Assembly: GCF_014649955.1 (NCBI RefSeq)
Contig: NZ_BMUA01000019.1
Location: forward strand, 62,001 to 126,000
DNA length: 64,000 bases
Reading direction: 5' to 3'
DNA from: Streptomyces violascens
GTDB taxonomy: Bacteria > Actinomycetota > Actinomycetes > Streptomycetales > Streptomycetaceae
The first letter of the stretch is position 1; the number at the start of each line of letters is the position of its first letter. The notes below the pieces were generated by a model, which saw only the letters and a list, made by a program, of their open reading frames with translations, was not told the origin of the DNA and searched no databases. The position numbers and the translations under genes are program-made. Below are positions 7,946-17,056 of this stretch, one piece after another.

Positions 7946-9529
7946 CTACTCCTCCAGCTCGCCGCCGCCGCCCGAGAACTGGGCGAGCCGGAACACGACG
8001 AACTCGGCGGGCTTGACGGGCGCGATGCCGATCTCGCAGACCACGCGGCCGAGGTCGACCGACTCCGGCGGGTTGGTCTCCTCGTCGCACTTCACGTAGA
8101 AGGCGTCCTCGGGGCGCTGGCCGAACAGGGCGCCGTTGCGCCACTCATTGACCAGGAAGGCGGAGATGTTGCGGCGGATCCGGGCCCACAGCGCGTGGTC
8201 GTTCGGCTCGAACACGACCCACTGGGTGCCGATCAGGATCGACTCTTCCAGGTAGTTGAAGTACCGGCGCACGTTCAGGTAGCGCCAGGCCGGGTCCGAG
8301 GCAAGGGTGCGCGCGCCCCAGACGCGGATGCCGCGGCCCGGGAAGGCGCGGATGCAGTTCACGCCGATCGGGTTGAGCAGGTCCTGCTCGCCGCGGGTGA
8401 TCTGGAGTTCCAGGTCGACGGCGCCGCGCACGATCTCGTTCGCGGGGGCCTTGTGGACGCCGCGCTCGGCGTCGTTGCGGGCCCAGATGCCGGCCATGTG
8501 CCCGGACGGCGGCACGATCTTGGTCTGGCCGGTGGACGGGTCGAACGACTTGATCCAGGGGTAGTACAGGGCGGCGTACCGGGAGTCGTAACCGGCGCCC
8601 TCCATCCGCCACTTGCGGATGTCGCGGGCGTTGAGCCCGGGCGGCGGGTCGAGGACGGCCATGCGGTCGCCCATCAGCTCGCAGTGCGCGACCAGGCCGA
8701 GCTGGACGGCCTTGACCTGCTCCAGGTCGATCAGGCCCTGCTGGTAGGCGGCCATCAGGTCGGGCACCGCGACCATGTTGATCTCGTCGAGGGCCTCCAG
8801 GCCGCCGAAGCCGGTGCGGTCGGCGGAGTCGCCGATGAACTGGCCGGACTCGATCCGGGCGAGGGTGCCACCGGCGGGGACCGGGGCGGGGGCGGCGGCC
8901 GGCGGGGCCAGGGTGACGGCCTGCGCGTCCGGCTTGGCCAGCTGGCCACCGGCCACGGCCTCCTCGACGGTGATCGTCTTGGAGCGCTGCTTGACCTGGG
9001 TCACGACGAAGTTGCGCGCCGACTTCTTCGCGCTGACGTCGAAGTTCTCGACGACGGTGTCGCCGTCCTTGACGACCAGCTTGAAGCGGTCGCCATTGGC
9101 CTCGCCCTCGGCGTCCTGCACCTCGACGGTCAGCGCGCCGCCGTTGGAGCCCGCCGTGATCGCGGAGACCTTGAACGTGCCGATCGCCACGGCCTCACCG
9201 GCGGTGATCGCCTGCGGCGCGGCGGCTGCCGCGGCCTGCGGGGCAGCCTGCCCGGCGCCGTTCTCGGTGCCGCCGACACGCACGACGTAGGCGGCCGTAC
9301 CGCCGTTGTTGAAGAAGCCGTAGACGGAGTGCGCCAGGTAGTACCCGTCCGTGAACTCGCCGAACTCGGCGACGTACTGGGACCAGTTGGTCACCAGCGT
9401 CGGCTCGTTGAGCGGCCCCACGGGCGCGAGCCCGACGAAGGCGGCCACCGAGGTGCCGACCCCTTCGATGGGGCGGGATCCGCTGGCGACTTCCTCGACG
9501 TAGACGCCGGGGGACAGGTAGTTGGGCAC
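7946..9529 (-). CDS. CIS contractile sheath protein (phage tail sheath family)
   Basis: A 527-aa tail sheath protein. It opens PNYLSPGVYVEEVASGSRPI with the GVGTSVAAFVGLAP motif. The C-terminal sheath core contains VWGARTLASDPAWRYLNVRR, FNYLEESILIGTQWVVFEPN and PPESVDLGRVVCEIGIAPVK. The middle (about residues 90-220) is an Ala-rich variable insertion typical of the outer sheath domain. In Streptomyces these sheaths are assembled inside the cytoplasm. This is the first structural gene of the tail operon visible here. Confidence 0.95.
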   Translation of the reverse strand: MPNYLSPGVYVEEVASGSRPIEGVGTSVAAFVGLAPVGPLNEPTLVTNWSQYVAEFGEFTDGYYLAHSVYGFFNNGGTAAYVVRVGGTENGAGQAAPQAAAAAAPQAITAGEAVAIGTFKVSAITAGSNGGALTVEVQDAEGEANGDRFKLVVKDGDTVVENFDVSAKKSARNFVVTQVKQRSKTITVEEAVAGGQLAKPDAQAVTLAPPAAAPAPVPAGGTLARIESGQFIGDSADRTGFGGLEALDEINMVAVPDLMAAYQQGLIDLEQVKAVQLGLVAHCELMGDRMAVLDPPPGLNARDIRKWRMEGAGYDSRYAALYYPWIKSFDPSTGQTKIVPPSGHMAGIWARNDAERGVHKAPANEIVRGAVDLELQITRGEQDLLNPIGVNCIRAFPGRGIRVWGARTLASDPAWRYLNVRRYFNYLEESILIGTQWVVFEPNDHALWARIRRNISAFLVNEWRNGALFGQRPEDAFYVKCDEETNPPESVDLGRVVCEIGIAPVKPAEFVVFRLAQFSGGGGELEE

Positions 9530-9873
9530 GGGAAGCTGCTCCTTGTTACTGGGTGTACGGAGATATGGGCCAGCGCCCGGAGACCGCGGGGCCCCAGATC
9601 CGCCGGACAGGCTCTAGCTGAGCGCGGGGCGGACGGCTCACTCCGAATCCGAGCTGCATGCGGTTGTCCCGCCCCCCGAAACGCTGCTACCGGCCAATTA
9701 CCCCTCAAGCCTCGCGCGGCCCGGCCCGCGCGGGGAGGGGAGAAGGTGCGTGGGCGAGGGCAGCACAAGCTGCCCTTCCGGTCATCGGCGCGGGTTCTCC
9801 CGGCCGGATCGGGTACGGCAGCCGTCGTACCCGGGCCCGGGGCCCGAACGCGGAAGGTTCGGAAGGGGACGGG
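9530..9873. other. Intergenic region upstream of the CIS tail operon
   Basis: These 344 nt between the sheath start and a 51-aa minus-strand ORF must hold the promoter or leader for the tail genes if the upstream small gene is not cotranscribed. I see no convincing -35/-10 pair, riboswitch or strong hairpin, and reading frames here have no good ribosome-binding site. Confidence 0.4.
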
Positions 9874-10029
9874 TCAGGCCTCGTCCTCGTCCTCGGCCGG
9901 CGAGACCGACCCCGGCGGCGGGCAGGGCCGGCCGGTGCTCAGCCGGTTCGCCTCGCGCACCTTCTCCAACAGCTCCTCCCTCCGCCGGGCGTCCTCGGCC
10001 GCCTGCTGTTCCGCACTGCTGTCACCCAT
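9874..10029 (-). CDS. Small acidic hypothetical protein, 51 aa
   Basis: Minus-strand ORF starting MGDSSAEQQAAEDARRREEL, with a charged amphipathic helix (LLEKVREANRLSTG) and an acidic tail ending EDEDEA. The ATG follows AGGGGGTGCGCGCC, a good Streptomyces ribosome-binding site, and codon third positions are GC-rich. It lies just upstream of the sheath gene on the same strand. It is not a family I recognise; a small CIS-associated factor is possible. Confidence 0.6.
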   Translation of the reverse strand: MGDSSAEQQAAEDARRREELLEKVREANRLSTGRPCPPPGSVSPAEDEDEA

Positions 10030-10216
10030 GGCGCGCACCCCCTAGGCACGTATGCCGACTCCCGTCCACGCCGCCCCAGTCCGTGATCGTGCAGTAGCTG
10101 TCCGTACATCCAGCAGCGTGCTCCCCCGACGGCTAGCCTGAACAGTGGGCGCGGCTCTCCAACTCCTTTGTACGGAAGCGCCGTTGGACGGATGTGTACG
10201 GAAGGGGGTGCTTTCG

Positions 10217-11050
10217 GTGGCCGGTCGGGGACGTGCCGAGCAGGTTCAGTCGCCGCGCGAGTTCTACGGCGAGGAGCTGCGGCTGCGCCGCGAGGCCGCG
10301 GGTCTGACCCAGAGCGAGCTCGGCGAGCGCGTCATCTGCTCCGGCTCGCTGATCGCGCACTTCGAGGCGGGCCGGCGCAAGCCGCGCCCGGATTTGGCGG
10401 AGCGCCTCGACGCGGCGCTCGGCACCGAGGGCTTCTTCGTGCGGATGCTGCGCACCCTGGACACGTTCCGCTTCGCCGACCACTTCGCGGCCGCCGCCGA
10501 TGCCGAGCAACTGGCCACCGTCATCGAGGAGTACGCCCCGATCCTGGTGCCCGGCATCCTCCAGACGGAGGCGTACGCGCGCGCCGTCTTCCGCGCCTAT
10601 CAGCCGCAGGCCCACCCCGACGAGCTGGAGACCAAGGTCGTCAACCGGCTGCGCCGGGCCGACATCCTGGCCGACCACGCCAGTCCCCACGTGTGGGTGA
10701 TCCTTGGCGAAAACGTTCTGGGCACGGCGGTCGGCGGCCCGGCCGTGATGGCCGAACAGCTGCGGCACGTGGCCGCCCTGGGGCGCTCGGGCCGGGTCCT
10801 GACGCAGGTCGTGCCGCGTTCGGTGGGCGCGCACGGGGCCATGGGCAGCATGCTCAGCCTGATGCGCTTCGCGGACGAACCGGACCTCGCCTATGTCGAG
10901 GGCACCCACACCGGGGTGCTGCACGACGATCCGGCGGCGGTCGGCCGCTGCCGGTACGCCTACGATCTGGCACGGGCCGCCGCGTTGCCGCCGGAGGCGT
11001 CCCTGGCTCTGCTCGAAACGGCGGCGGAGGAATACGACCATGAGCACTGA
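10217..11050 (+). CDS. XRE-family regulator with DUF5753 domain
   Basis: A 277-aa helix-turn-helix protein: HTH at about 15-70 (REFYGEELRLRREAAGLTQS, ICSGSLIAHFEAGRRKP), then a DUF5753 effector domain (EEYAPILVPGILQTEAYARA, LMRFADEPDLAYVEGTHTG). I chose the GTG at 10217 because GAAGGGGG lies 8 nt upstream; the open frame reaches back to 10145 without such a site. Such proteins pair with a downstream DUF397 partner, and this gene overlaps one by 11 nt. Its target is unknown; the location inside a CIS locus makes CIS control possible. Confidence 0.88.
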   Translation: MAGRGRAEQVQSPREFYGEELRLRREAAGLTQSELGERVICSGSLIAHFEAGRRKPRPDLAERLDAALGTEGFFVRMLRTLDTFRFADHFAAAADAEQLATVIEEYAPILVPGILQTEAYARAVFRAYQPQAHPDELETKVVNRLRRADILADHASPHVWVILGENVLGTAVGGPAVMAEQLRHVAALGRSGRVLTQVVPRSVGAHGAMGSMLSLMRFADEPDLAYVEGTHTGVLHDDPAAVGRCRYAYDLARAAALPPEASLALLETAAEEYDHEH

Positions 11051-11267
11051 GCGCACCCCGGACCCGGCCCCAGCCGCCGCCGGCTCCAACGGCTGGCGGA
11101 AGTCGAGCCACAGCGCGGGTGACAACGGCAGCTGCCTGGAGGTCGCCGAGTCCGGCTTCTCCTCCCGCCTCCTCGTCCCCGTACGCGACAGCAAGCGGCC
11201 GGGCGGCCCGGCCCTGTTCTTCCCGGCGCGGGCCTGGACGGCGTTCATCGAGGGGGTCAAGGGCTGA
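11040..11267 (+). CDS. DUF397 protein
   Basis: A 75-aa protein with the family signature NGWRKSSHSAGDNGSCLEVA and the C-terminal VPVRDSKRPGGPALFFPARA. DUF397 proteins are small partners of XRE/DUF5753 regulators in actinobacteria. The ATG lies inside the end of the XRE gene (11-nt overlap), so the two are translationally linked. Confidence 0.9.
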   Translation: MSTERTPDPAPAAAGSNGWRKSSHSAGDNGSCLEVAESGFSSRLLVPVRDSKRPGGPALFFPARAWTAFIEGVKG

Positions 11268-11273
11268 ACTCCC

Positions 11274-11615
11274 CTACCGCGCGGCCGTGTCGGGCCCGGC
11301 CGGCGGGCGGCCGACCCGCAGCGTCATGGGGTTGTTGAAGAAGCCCGAGGCCGCCTGCTGCTCGTGGAAGCTCTCGCCGGGGCCGCCGCCGTAGACGCGG
11401 AAGAACCAGGAGCGGCAGGTGTGGTCCTCGAAGTCCTTCTGCAACTGGATGGAGGCCTGCCCCCGGCCCCGTTCGGCGGCCGGGGCGAACAGCTGGGCCA
11501 CCGCGGCGTCTCCCGCGGTGCGGTGAATCCGGGCGAGTGCGGACTCACGCCGCGCCGCGCCGCCCGCCGGAGTGCCCGGGCGTCGCTCGGCGTGCTGTTC
11601 CTGCGTGACCCGCAC
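11274..11615 (-). CDS. Small protein with eCIS-associated 'RTAGDAAVAQLF' motif, possible cargo
   Basis: From the GTG at 11615 the protein is 113 aa; the frame is open to an ATG at 11684 that has no ribosome-binding site, while a GGGGAG lies ahead of this GTG. Near residue 35 is ALARIHRTAGDAAVAQLF, which resembles the LQRTAGNAAV motif common near the N terminus of actinobacterial DUF4157/eCIS-associated proteins. The rest (QLQKDFEDHTCRSWFFRVYG, GFFNNPMTLRVG) is not a domain I recognise. Its place between tail genes and CIS regulators suggests a loaded or accessory protein. The start is uncertain. Confidence 0.6.
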   Translation of the reverse strand: MRVTQEQHAERRPGTPAGGAARRESALARIHRTAGDAAVAQLFAPAAERGRGQASIQLQKDFEDHTCRSWFFRVYGGGPGESFHEQQAASGFFNNPMTLRVGRPPAGPDTAAR

Positions 11616-11909
11616 GGTAGGTGCACTCCCCTCGTTCGCTGCCTCGCGATTCTCGACACCTCCGATACGGAACGCAGGAGGCATAGGGCCCGTCTTGGGG
11701 GCAGGGAGGGTGCCCTTTCGACCGGTTACTCGCGGGATACAGGGGTGAGTTCAAGCCAACTCCGTTTGCGACAGATGTGCTGATGGGGGCCCGCGGAAGG
11801 TCCTGGCGTAGCGTTTCAGTGGGCCGGACGAACAGAATCCGGTGGGCCGAAAGGGCAACGTCGGGGGACGGATCGGCCGGGCGTAGTTGAGGGGAAGAGG
11901 CGGCGGCGC

Positions 11910-14900
11910 GTGACGGAATCCGGCGGAACGGGCGACGGCGGCACGACGGGCGGCATAGGCAGCGTGGCGACCGGGCTGCGGTTCCGGATGCTCGGGCCGG
12001 TCGAGGGCGACCTCGGCGGCCGGCCCCTGCGGCTCGGCCCGCCCCAGCAGCGGGCCCTGCTCGCCGTGCTGCTTCTGCGCGAGGGCCGGCCGGTCTCCAT
12101 GCCGGAGCTCCTCGACGCGATCTGGGGCGACCGGCTGCCCCCGCGCGGGGTCGGCACCCTGCGTACGTACGTGTCCCGCCTGCGCACTCTGCTGGAGCCG
12201 TCCCGCCCCGCCCGCACCCCGGCCAGGCTCCTCGTCTCGGCCGACGACGGATACGCCCTGCGAGTGCCCTCCGCCGCGCTCGACACCGCGGTCTTCGAGG
12301 CGCGCCTGGCCGAGGCCGCCCGGCTGCGCGGTGCGGGCGACACCGCGGCCGCCCACCGCGAACTGACCGGGGCGCTCGCCCTGTGGGGCGGCAGCCCGCT
12401 GGCCGGCCTGCCCGGCCCGCACGCCGAGCGCCAGCGCGACCGCCTCACCGAACTGTGGCTGTCCGCCCGGGAAGACCACTTCCACGCCGCCCTGGCCCTG
12501 AACCGCCACGCAGCCGTGATCGCCTCACTCCGCTCCTTCGCCGCGGAACACCCCCTGCGCGAACGAACCCAGGCCCTGTTGATGCTGGCCCTCCACAGAG
12601 CAGGCCGCCAAGCAGACGCGTTCGCGGTCTACGAAACCACCCGCCGCACGCTGGACACAGAACTGGGCGTCCCCCCGGGCCCAGAACTGACGGCCTTGCA
12701 CACACGCCTGCTGACCCGCCCCGTGCAGGAGCCCCCGGTCCAGGAAACCCCTTCTCATCACGCTGTGGGCAATCGTTCCGCAGGGCGCTTGGGGTCTCCC
12801 CCGGTCGGGCGAAGCCGAGACCTTGGGGAAGGGCGGGCACAGCGGACGCCGCCCGCCGCAACCCCCGTAACCGCCCCCACCCCGCCGCAGCCGACCCTCG
12901 CACCCACCCCCGCGCAGGGGGCCGAGGGGGCTGAGCCCACGACCCCGGCTCCGCCCCACTCACCACCCCGCACAAAAAACCGACCCACCCAACTCCCGCC
13001 CCCCATAAGCGACTTCACGGGCCGAGAGGCCCCCCTCAAAGAGCTGACCACCCTCCTGAGGGAAGCCGGAGACGCCCAGGCCATGGGCGTAGCAGTCCTC
13101 ACCGGCCTGGGCGGCGCAGGCAAGACCGCCCTGGCCGTAACCGCAGCCCACCGCACCCGAAAGTCCTTCCCCGACGGCCAGCTCTACGCAGACCTCCGCG
13201 GCAACGACCCGGACTCCGCGGACAGCGCGGACGTCCTGATCCACCTCCTGCGCTCCATGGGCGTACCCGAGGGCGCGATCCCCGACGACGCCGGCCAGCG
13301 CGGAGCCCTCTACCGCTCCCAGCTCGCGGGCAAGCGCGTACTCGTCCTCCTGGACAACGCCCACGACACCGCCCAGATCCGCCCGCTCCTCCCCGGCACC
13401 CCGGGCAGCGCCGTCCTCGTCACCAGCCGCACCCGCATCGTCGGCCTCCCCGGAGCCCGCCTGCTCGACGTGGAGGCGATGACCGAGCAGGACGCGCTGG
13501 CCATGCTGGAGACGATCGTGGGCGGCGAGCGCGTCCAGGCCGAGCCGGAGGCGGCCCACCAACTCGTCAATGCCTGCGGCCGGTTGCCGCTCGCCGTCCG
13601 TATCGCCGCCGCCCGCCTCACCGCCCGCTCCGACTGGGCCCTGGCCGATCTGACGGCCCGGCTGCGCGACGAGCGGCACCGCCTGGACGAGCTGGAGGCC
13701 GACGGCCTGGGCGTGGACGCGGCCTTCCGGCTCAGCTACGAAGGCCTCGACGCGGACGCCGCCCGCGCCTTCCGCCTGGCGTCCGCCGCCGCCGTGCCCG
13801 TCTTCGGCAGGGCCACCGCGGCCGCCCTGCTCGGCGTGGACGAGTGCAGCGCCGAGGGCGCCCTGGAGGCGCTGGTCGACGCCGGTCTCATCGAGGCCTG
13901 CGGCGTGGACCGCTACCGCTTCCACGACCTCGTACGGATCTTCGCCCGCCGGGTCCTCGACGACTCGCCGGACGCGGCCGAGCGGCCCGCCGCCCAGCGC
14001 AGGCTGCTCGACCACGTCCTGGCCACCGTCCGCAACGCCGTCCGCCGCCTTCGTCCGCTCAGCGGCGTACCCGATCTGCTGCACGCCCCGCAGGCGCCCG
14101 GGTACCGGCCGGCCGACGCCGAGGCGGCCCGCGCCTGGCTCCAGGAGTCCCACCAGCTGATCCTGGCCACCGCTGAGCAGGCACTCGGCAAGGGACCCTG
14201 GGAGGACCTGGGGGCGGAGGCGGTGCGGCCCGCCGTCGACCTCCTGACCGGCTGGGCCCACCTCGTCCTCGGCACCGCACGGCGCCGCGAACTGGGCGGC
14301 CCGGCCCGTCTCGCCCTGTCCGTGGCGCACTGCCACGGCGACTCCCGCTCGGCGGGCCGCGCGCTGCGCCTGATCGCCGCCGTACCGCAGCAGGGCACCG
14401 ACACCTACCCGCGCATCGAACGCGCCCTGCGCCAGGCCCTGCGGTTCGCGGCACTGGCCCGTGACCCGCTCACCGAGTCGGAGGCGGCGCACGAACTCGC
14501 CACGATCCTGGCCGCGATGGGCCGCCCCGCCGAGGCGCTGCCCCTGTTCGAGCAGGCGTACGCGCGGTTCGTGGAACTGGACAGCCGGGGCGACGCGGTG
14601 CGCGTCCTCGCCCATGTCGTACGCGCCCACATGCTGCTCGGCCACAAGGAGCGCGCCGAGGCCGCGGCCGACGAAGTCCTGCGCACAGCAAGGGAGTTGG
14701 GCGACCGGGGTACGCTCGGGCATGTGCTGTACCAGATCGGCTGCGCCCTGCTCGCGGGCGGCCGTCCGGTACGGGCCGCCGCCCATCTGCGGGAGTCGCG
14801 CCAGCACCACCAGTGGGTCGGCGACCTGCGCTGGGAGGCGTTGGCCTGGGCGCGGCTCGCACACTGCGCGCTGGCCCGGGAGCGCCCCGGGGAGGCCGCG

Positions 14901-15215
14901 GCCTGCGCCACACAGGCCCTGTCCATCGAGGGCGACCTCGGCGACCCGTTCTGCCGCGGCCTCGCGCTCGCGGCACGCGGCCGGGCACTGCTCACGCTCG
15001 GCGAGACCCCGGCGCTGTCCGCCCTTGCCTCGCTGCGCACCGCGCACCGGCTGCTCAGCGCCCGCGGCGCGGCGGAGGCCGACGAGCTCACCTCGCTGAT
15101 GTCGACGGCGTCCACGGTGCCGAGGCAGCCGACCGGCCCGCCGGGCAGCCCGGCCGCCGGGGCTCCGAGTGCAGCCGGGGCTGCCCTCTGCCAGAGCCTT
15201 TTGGGCAGGGGATAG
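11910..15215 (+). CDS. SARP-type regulator fused to a STAND NTPase (AfsR-like)
   Basis: A 1101-aa AfsR-like regulator. Residues 28-105 are an OmpR-like winged helix (RFRMLGPVEGD, RALLAVLLLREG, TLRTYVSRLRTLL) and 110-255 the bacterial transcriptional activation (BTAD) domain. NB-ARC starts near 375 with the Walker A VLTGLGGAGKTALAV and Walker B KRVLVLLDNAHDT; TPR-like helices fill the C-terminal third. GTG 11910 follows GGGGAAGAGG. The linker at about residues 285-320 is encoded by a repeat element that also occurs in the CIS gene at 3.4-6.8 kb. Neighbours suggest control of the CIS genes. Confidence 0.9.
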   Translation: MTESGGTGDGGTTGGIGSVATGLRFRMLGPVEGDLGGRPLRLGPPQQRALLAVLLLREGRPVSMPELLDAIWGDRLPPRGVGTLRTYVSRLRTLLEPSRPARTPARLLVSADDGYALRVPSAALDTAVFEARLAEAARLRGAGDTAAAHRELTGALALWGGSPLAGLPGPHAERQRDRLTELWLSAREDHFHAALALNRHAAVIASLRSFAAEHPLRERTQALLMLALHRAGRQADAFAVYETTRRTLDTELGVPPGPELTALHTRLLTRPVQEPPVQETPSHHAVGNRSAGRLGSPPVGRSRDLGEGRAQRTPPAATPVTAPTPPQPTLAPTPAQGAEGAEPTTPAPPHSPPRTKNRPTQLPPPISDFTGREAPLKELTTLLREAGDAQAMGVAVLTGLGGAGKTALAVTAAHRTRKSFPDGQLYADLRGNDPDSADSADVLIHLLRSMGVPEGAIPDDAGQRGALYRSQLAGKRVLVLLDNAHDTAQIRPLLPGTPGSAVLVTSRTRIVGLPGARLLDVEAMTEQDALAMLETIVGGERVQAEPEAAHQLVNACGRLPLAVRIAAARLTARSDWALADLTARLRDERHRLDELEADGLGVDAAFRLSYEGLDADAARAFRLASAAAVPVFGRATAAALLGVDECSAEGALEALVDAGLIEACGVDRYRFHDLVRIFARRVLDDSPDAAERPAAQRRLLDHVLATVRNAVRRLRPLSGVPDLLHAPQAPGYRPADAEAARAWLQESHQLILATAEQALGKGPWEDLGAEAVRPAVDLLTGWAHLVLGTARRRELGGPARLALSVAHCHGDSRSAGRALRLIAAVPQQGTDTYPRIERALRQALRFAALARDPLTESEAAHELATILAAMGRPAEALPLFEQAYARFVELDSRGDAVRVLAHVVRAHMLLGHKERAEAAADEVLRTARELGDRGTLGHVLYQIGCALLAGGRPVRAAAHLRESRQHHQWVGDLRWEALAWARLAHCALARERPGEAAACATQALSIEGDLGDPFCRGLALAARGRALLTLGETPALSALASLRTAHRLLSARGAAEADELTSLMSTASTVPRQPTGPPGSPAAGAPSAAGAALCQSLLGRG
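12761..12867 (+). repeat. Coding repeat element, copy A (in SARP-STAND gene)
   Basis: About 107 bp with a GGTCTC...GAGACC core. It is nearly identical to the two minus-strand copies at 4.1 and 5.6 kb. It encodes AVGNRSAGRLGSPP and GRSRDLGEGRAQR, inserted in the linker between the BTAD and NB-ARC domains without disturbing the frame. Confidence 0.8.
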
Positions 15216-15241
15216 CCCGGCGCGCCCCCTAGCCTTCGATC

Positions 15242-16825
15242 ATGACCATGTGGACGTCTCTGGACCCGGCCGCCGTCGCCGTAGATCCCGGTGGGCGGAC
15301 CACCGCACGGCTGCGGGTGCGCAACACCGGGGACACGGTCGAGGAGTACCGCCTCTCGGTGGTCGGCGCGCCCGCGGGCTGGGCCCGGGTGGAACCCGAC
15401 ACCCTGCGCCTCTACCCCGGCAGCGAGGGCACCGCGGAGATCTCCTTCGCGCCGCCCCGCTCGCCGGACGCCCCGGCGGGCCCGGCCCCGTACGGCATCC
15501 GCGTGGAGCCCCGCGAGCACCCCGACCTGCGGGACGTGCTCGAAGGGCAGGTCACGGTCGCGCCCTTCACCGAGGTGCGTGCCGAACTGCTTCCGCCGAG
15601 TCTGGTGGGCCGGTTCCGCGGGCGGGCCTCGGTGGCTGTCGACAACCTCGGCAACACCCCGCTCACGGCATCGCTGACCCTGCGCGACGAGACCAACCGG
15701 CTCACCTACGACATGGCGCCGAACTCGGTGCAGATCGCGCCCGGCCGGGCCGCGTTCGCCAAGCTCAACGTCCGCCCGCAGCACGTCCGTTGGACGGGCA
15801 GGGCCGAGCAGCACCGCATCACGGTCGCGGTGCGCCGCTCCGGTGACGACACCGGTCTCGAACTCATCGGCACCTTCGACCAGCGTCCGGTGCTGCCGCG
15901 CTGGCTGATGGTCGCGGGCAGCGCGATGGTGACGGCGGCCGTCGCGTTCGTGGTCCTTTGGCTGGCCTTCCAGCCGAAGGTGACCACCGCGTCCGGCGAG
16001 CTCCAGGCCGGGTCCAGTGCGCAGCCGGTGCCGCAGGGCGCCGAATCCCCGCTCCCCTCGGCGCCCGTGTCCGCCCCGCCCGCGGCCCCGCCCGGCGGCG
16101 CGCCTACCCCGGCCGGTGACGGTTCGGGGGGCGGTGGTGGAGGCGGCGGTGGCGGTGACGCGGACGCCTCGGAACTCGGCAGTGGGCCGCCTGTCGTGCC
16201 GCCTCCGCCGAAGCAGGCCAAGCCCGCACCGAACGCGCCTCAGGGCCCGGTCTGGGACATGGGCTACAAGCCGGACGAGATCGTCACGTTCGCGCAGTAC
16301 CGCCTGGCCACCCTCGGCAACGAGAACGAGTGCACCCTGAAGCCCGGCTGGACCGCCGGGATCATCGACAAGGCCACCCAGACCTCCCTGGCCTGCTATC
16401 AGGCGCACGTCATGCGGGACAAGAAGAGCAGCATGCAGCTGACGGCCACCGACAAGAAGCCGGGCACCCTCGGCCGGGCCACCCTCACCTCGATGTGGGC
16501 GCAGGGCATCCGCGTGGAGAACGTCAAGAGCGGTGTGCAGCACTACGACGTCACGAAGCTGGCGGCGGCGCTGTGGTGGGCCAACCAGTCCTCGATCTCC
16601 GACGCCGACCTCAATCACGACCGCGACTTCGCCAGGAAGGGCATCGACTACTTCAAGGCGGGCCAGAAGAACGGCTATGCCATGAAGTCGGACGCGGGTC
16701 TCGCGCAGGCGATCAAGGATTACCAGGTGCACGTCGGCCTCAAGGCAACCGGTGTGGCCGACGCGCAGACCATCAACTGGCTGATCGGCGGTGATGTCAA
16801 GGACCGCGGCAAGCCGGGCCGTTAG
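15242..16825 (+). CDS. Single-pass membrane protein with C-terminal peptidoglycan-binding-like modules (CIS locus)
   Basis: A 527-aa protein. Residues 1-215 form two Ig-like beta domains (RLRVRNTGDTVEEYRLSVVG, ASVAVDNLGNTPLTASL). A transmembrane helix follows at about 220-242 (WLMVAGSAMVTAAVAFVVLW), then a Pro/Gly linker with a poly-Gly run. The C-terminal 200 residues look like PG_binding_1 repeats (FAQYRLATLG and IKDYQVHVGLKATGVADAQT). With no signal peptide, the N-terminal part is probably cytoplasmic and the C-terminal part outside. It is paralogous to the next gene. A role in bringing cytoplasmic CIS particles to the membrane or wall is inference. Confidence 0.85.
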   Translation: MTMWTSLDPAAVAVDPGGRTTARLRVRNTGDTVEEYRLSVVGAPAGWARVEPDTLRLYPGSEGTAEISFAPPRSPDAPAGPAPYGIRVEPREHPDLRDVLEGQVTVAPFTEVRAELLPPSLVGRFRGRASVAVDNLGNTPLTASLTLRDETNRLTYDMAPNSVQIAPGRAAFAKLNVRPQHVRWTGRAEQHRITVAVRRSGDDTGLELIGTFDQRPVLPRWLMVAGSAMVTAAVAFVVLWLAFQPKVTTASGELQAGSSAQPVPQGAESPLPSAPVSAPPAAPPGGAPTPAGDGSGGGGGGGGGGDADASELGSGPPVVPPPPKQAKPAPNAPQGPVWDMGYKPDEIVTFAQYRLATLGNENECTLKPGWTAGIIDKATQTSLACYQAHVMRDKKSSMQLTATDKKPGTLGRATLTSMWAQGIRVENVKSGVQHYDVTKLAAALWWANQSSISDADLNHDRDFARKGIDYFKAGQKNGYAMKSDAGLAQAIKDYQVHVGLKATGVADAQTINWLIGGDVKDRGKPGR

Positions 16826-16891
16826 CGCGGGCGTTAGCGGACGTTAGGCGCTGCTGATCGCGGCCTGAGAGGCTGCTCGCATCCACAGACT

Positions 16892-16923
16892 CCCGGGCGG
16901 TTGTTCCCCCGCAACCGCCCGGG
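16892..16923 (+). terminator. Strong hairpin after the peptidoglycan-binding membrane gene
   Basis: Perfect 12-bp inverted repeat CCCGGGCGGTTG / CAACCGCCCGGG with an 8-nt loop, 67 nt after the stop codon. No long T tract follows, as is usual for Streptomyces terminators. Confidence 0.7.
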
Positions 16924-17056
16924 TTCCCTTCCTCGGGCCGCCCCCCCTCGGCGGGCCGCCCGACTAGGGGTGATGGCCGCTCGGGCAGCGGGTCCTGCCC
17001 CCGGAACTGCCCTTTCCGGCCCTGTACTTCGTCCTCGGCCGGAATTAACTCGTGGG

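Noticed and set aside
7556..10045. 829-aa plus-strand ORF across tube and sheath genes
   Set aside because: Runs antisense over two clear structural genes.
14405..16732. 775-aa minus-strand ORF
   Set aside because: Antisense to the SARP and membrane genes, with no homology-like motif.
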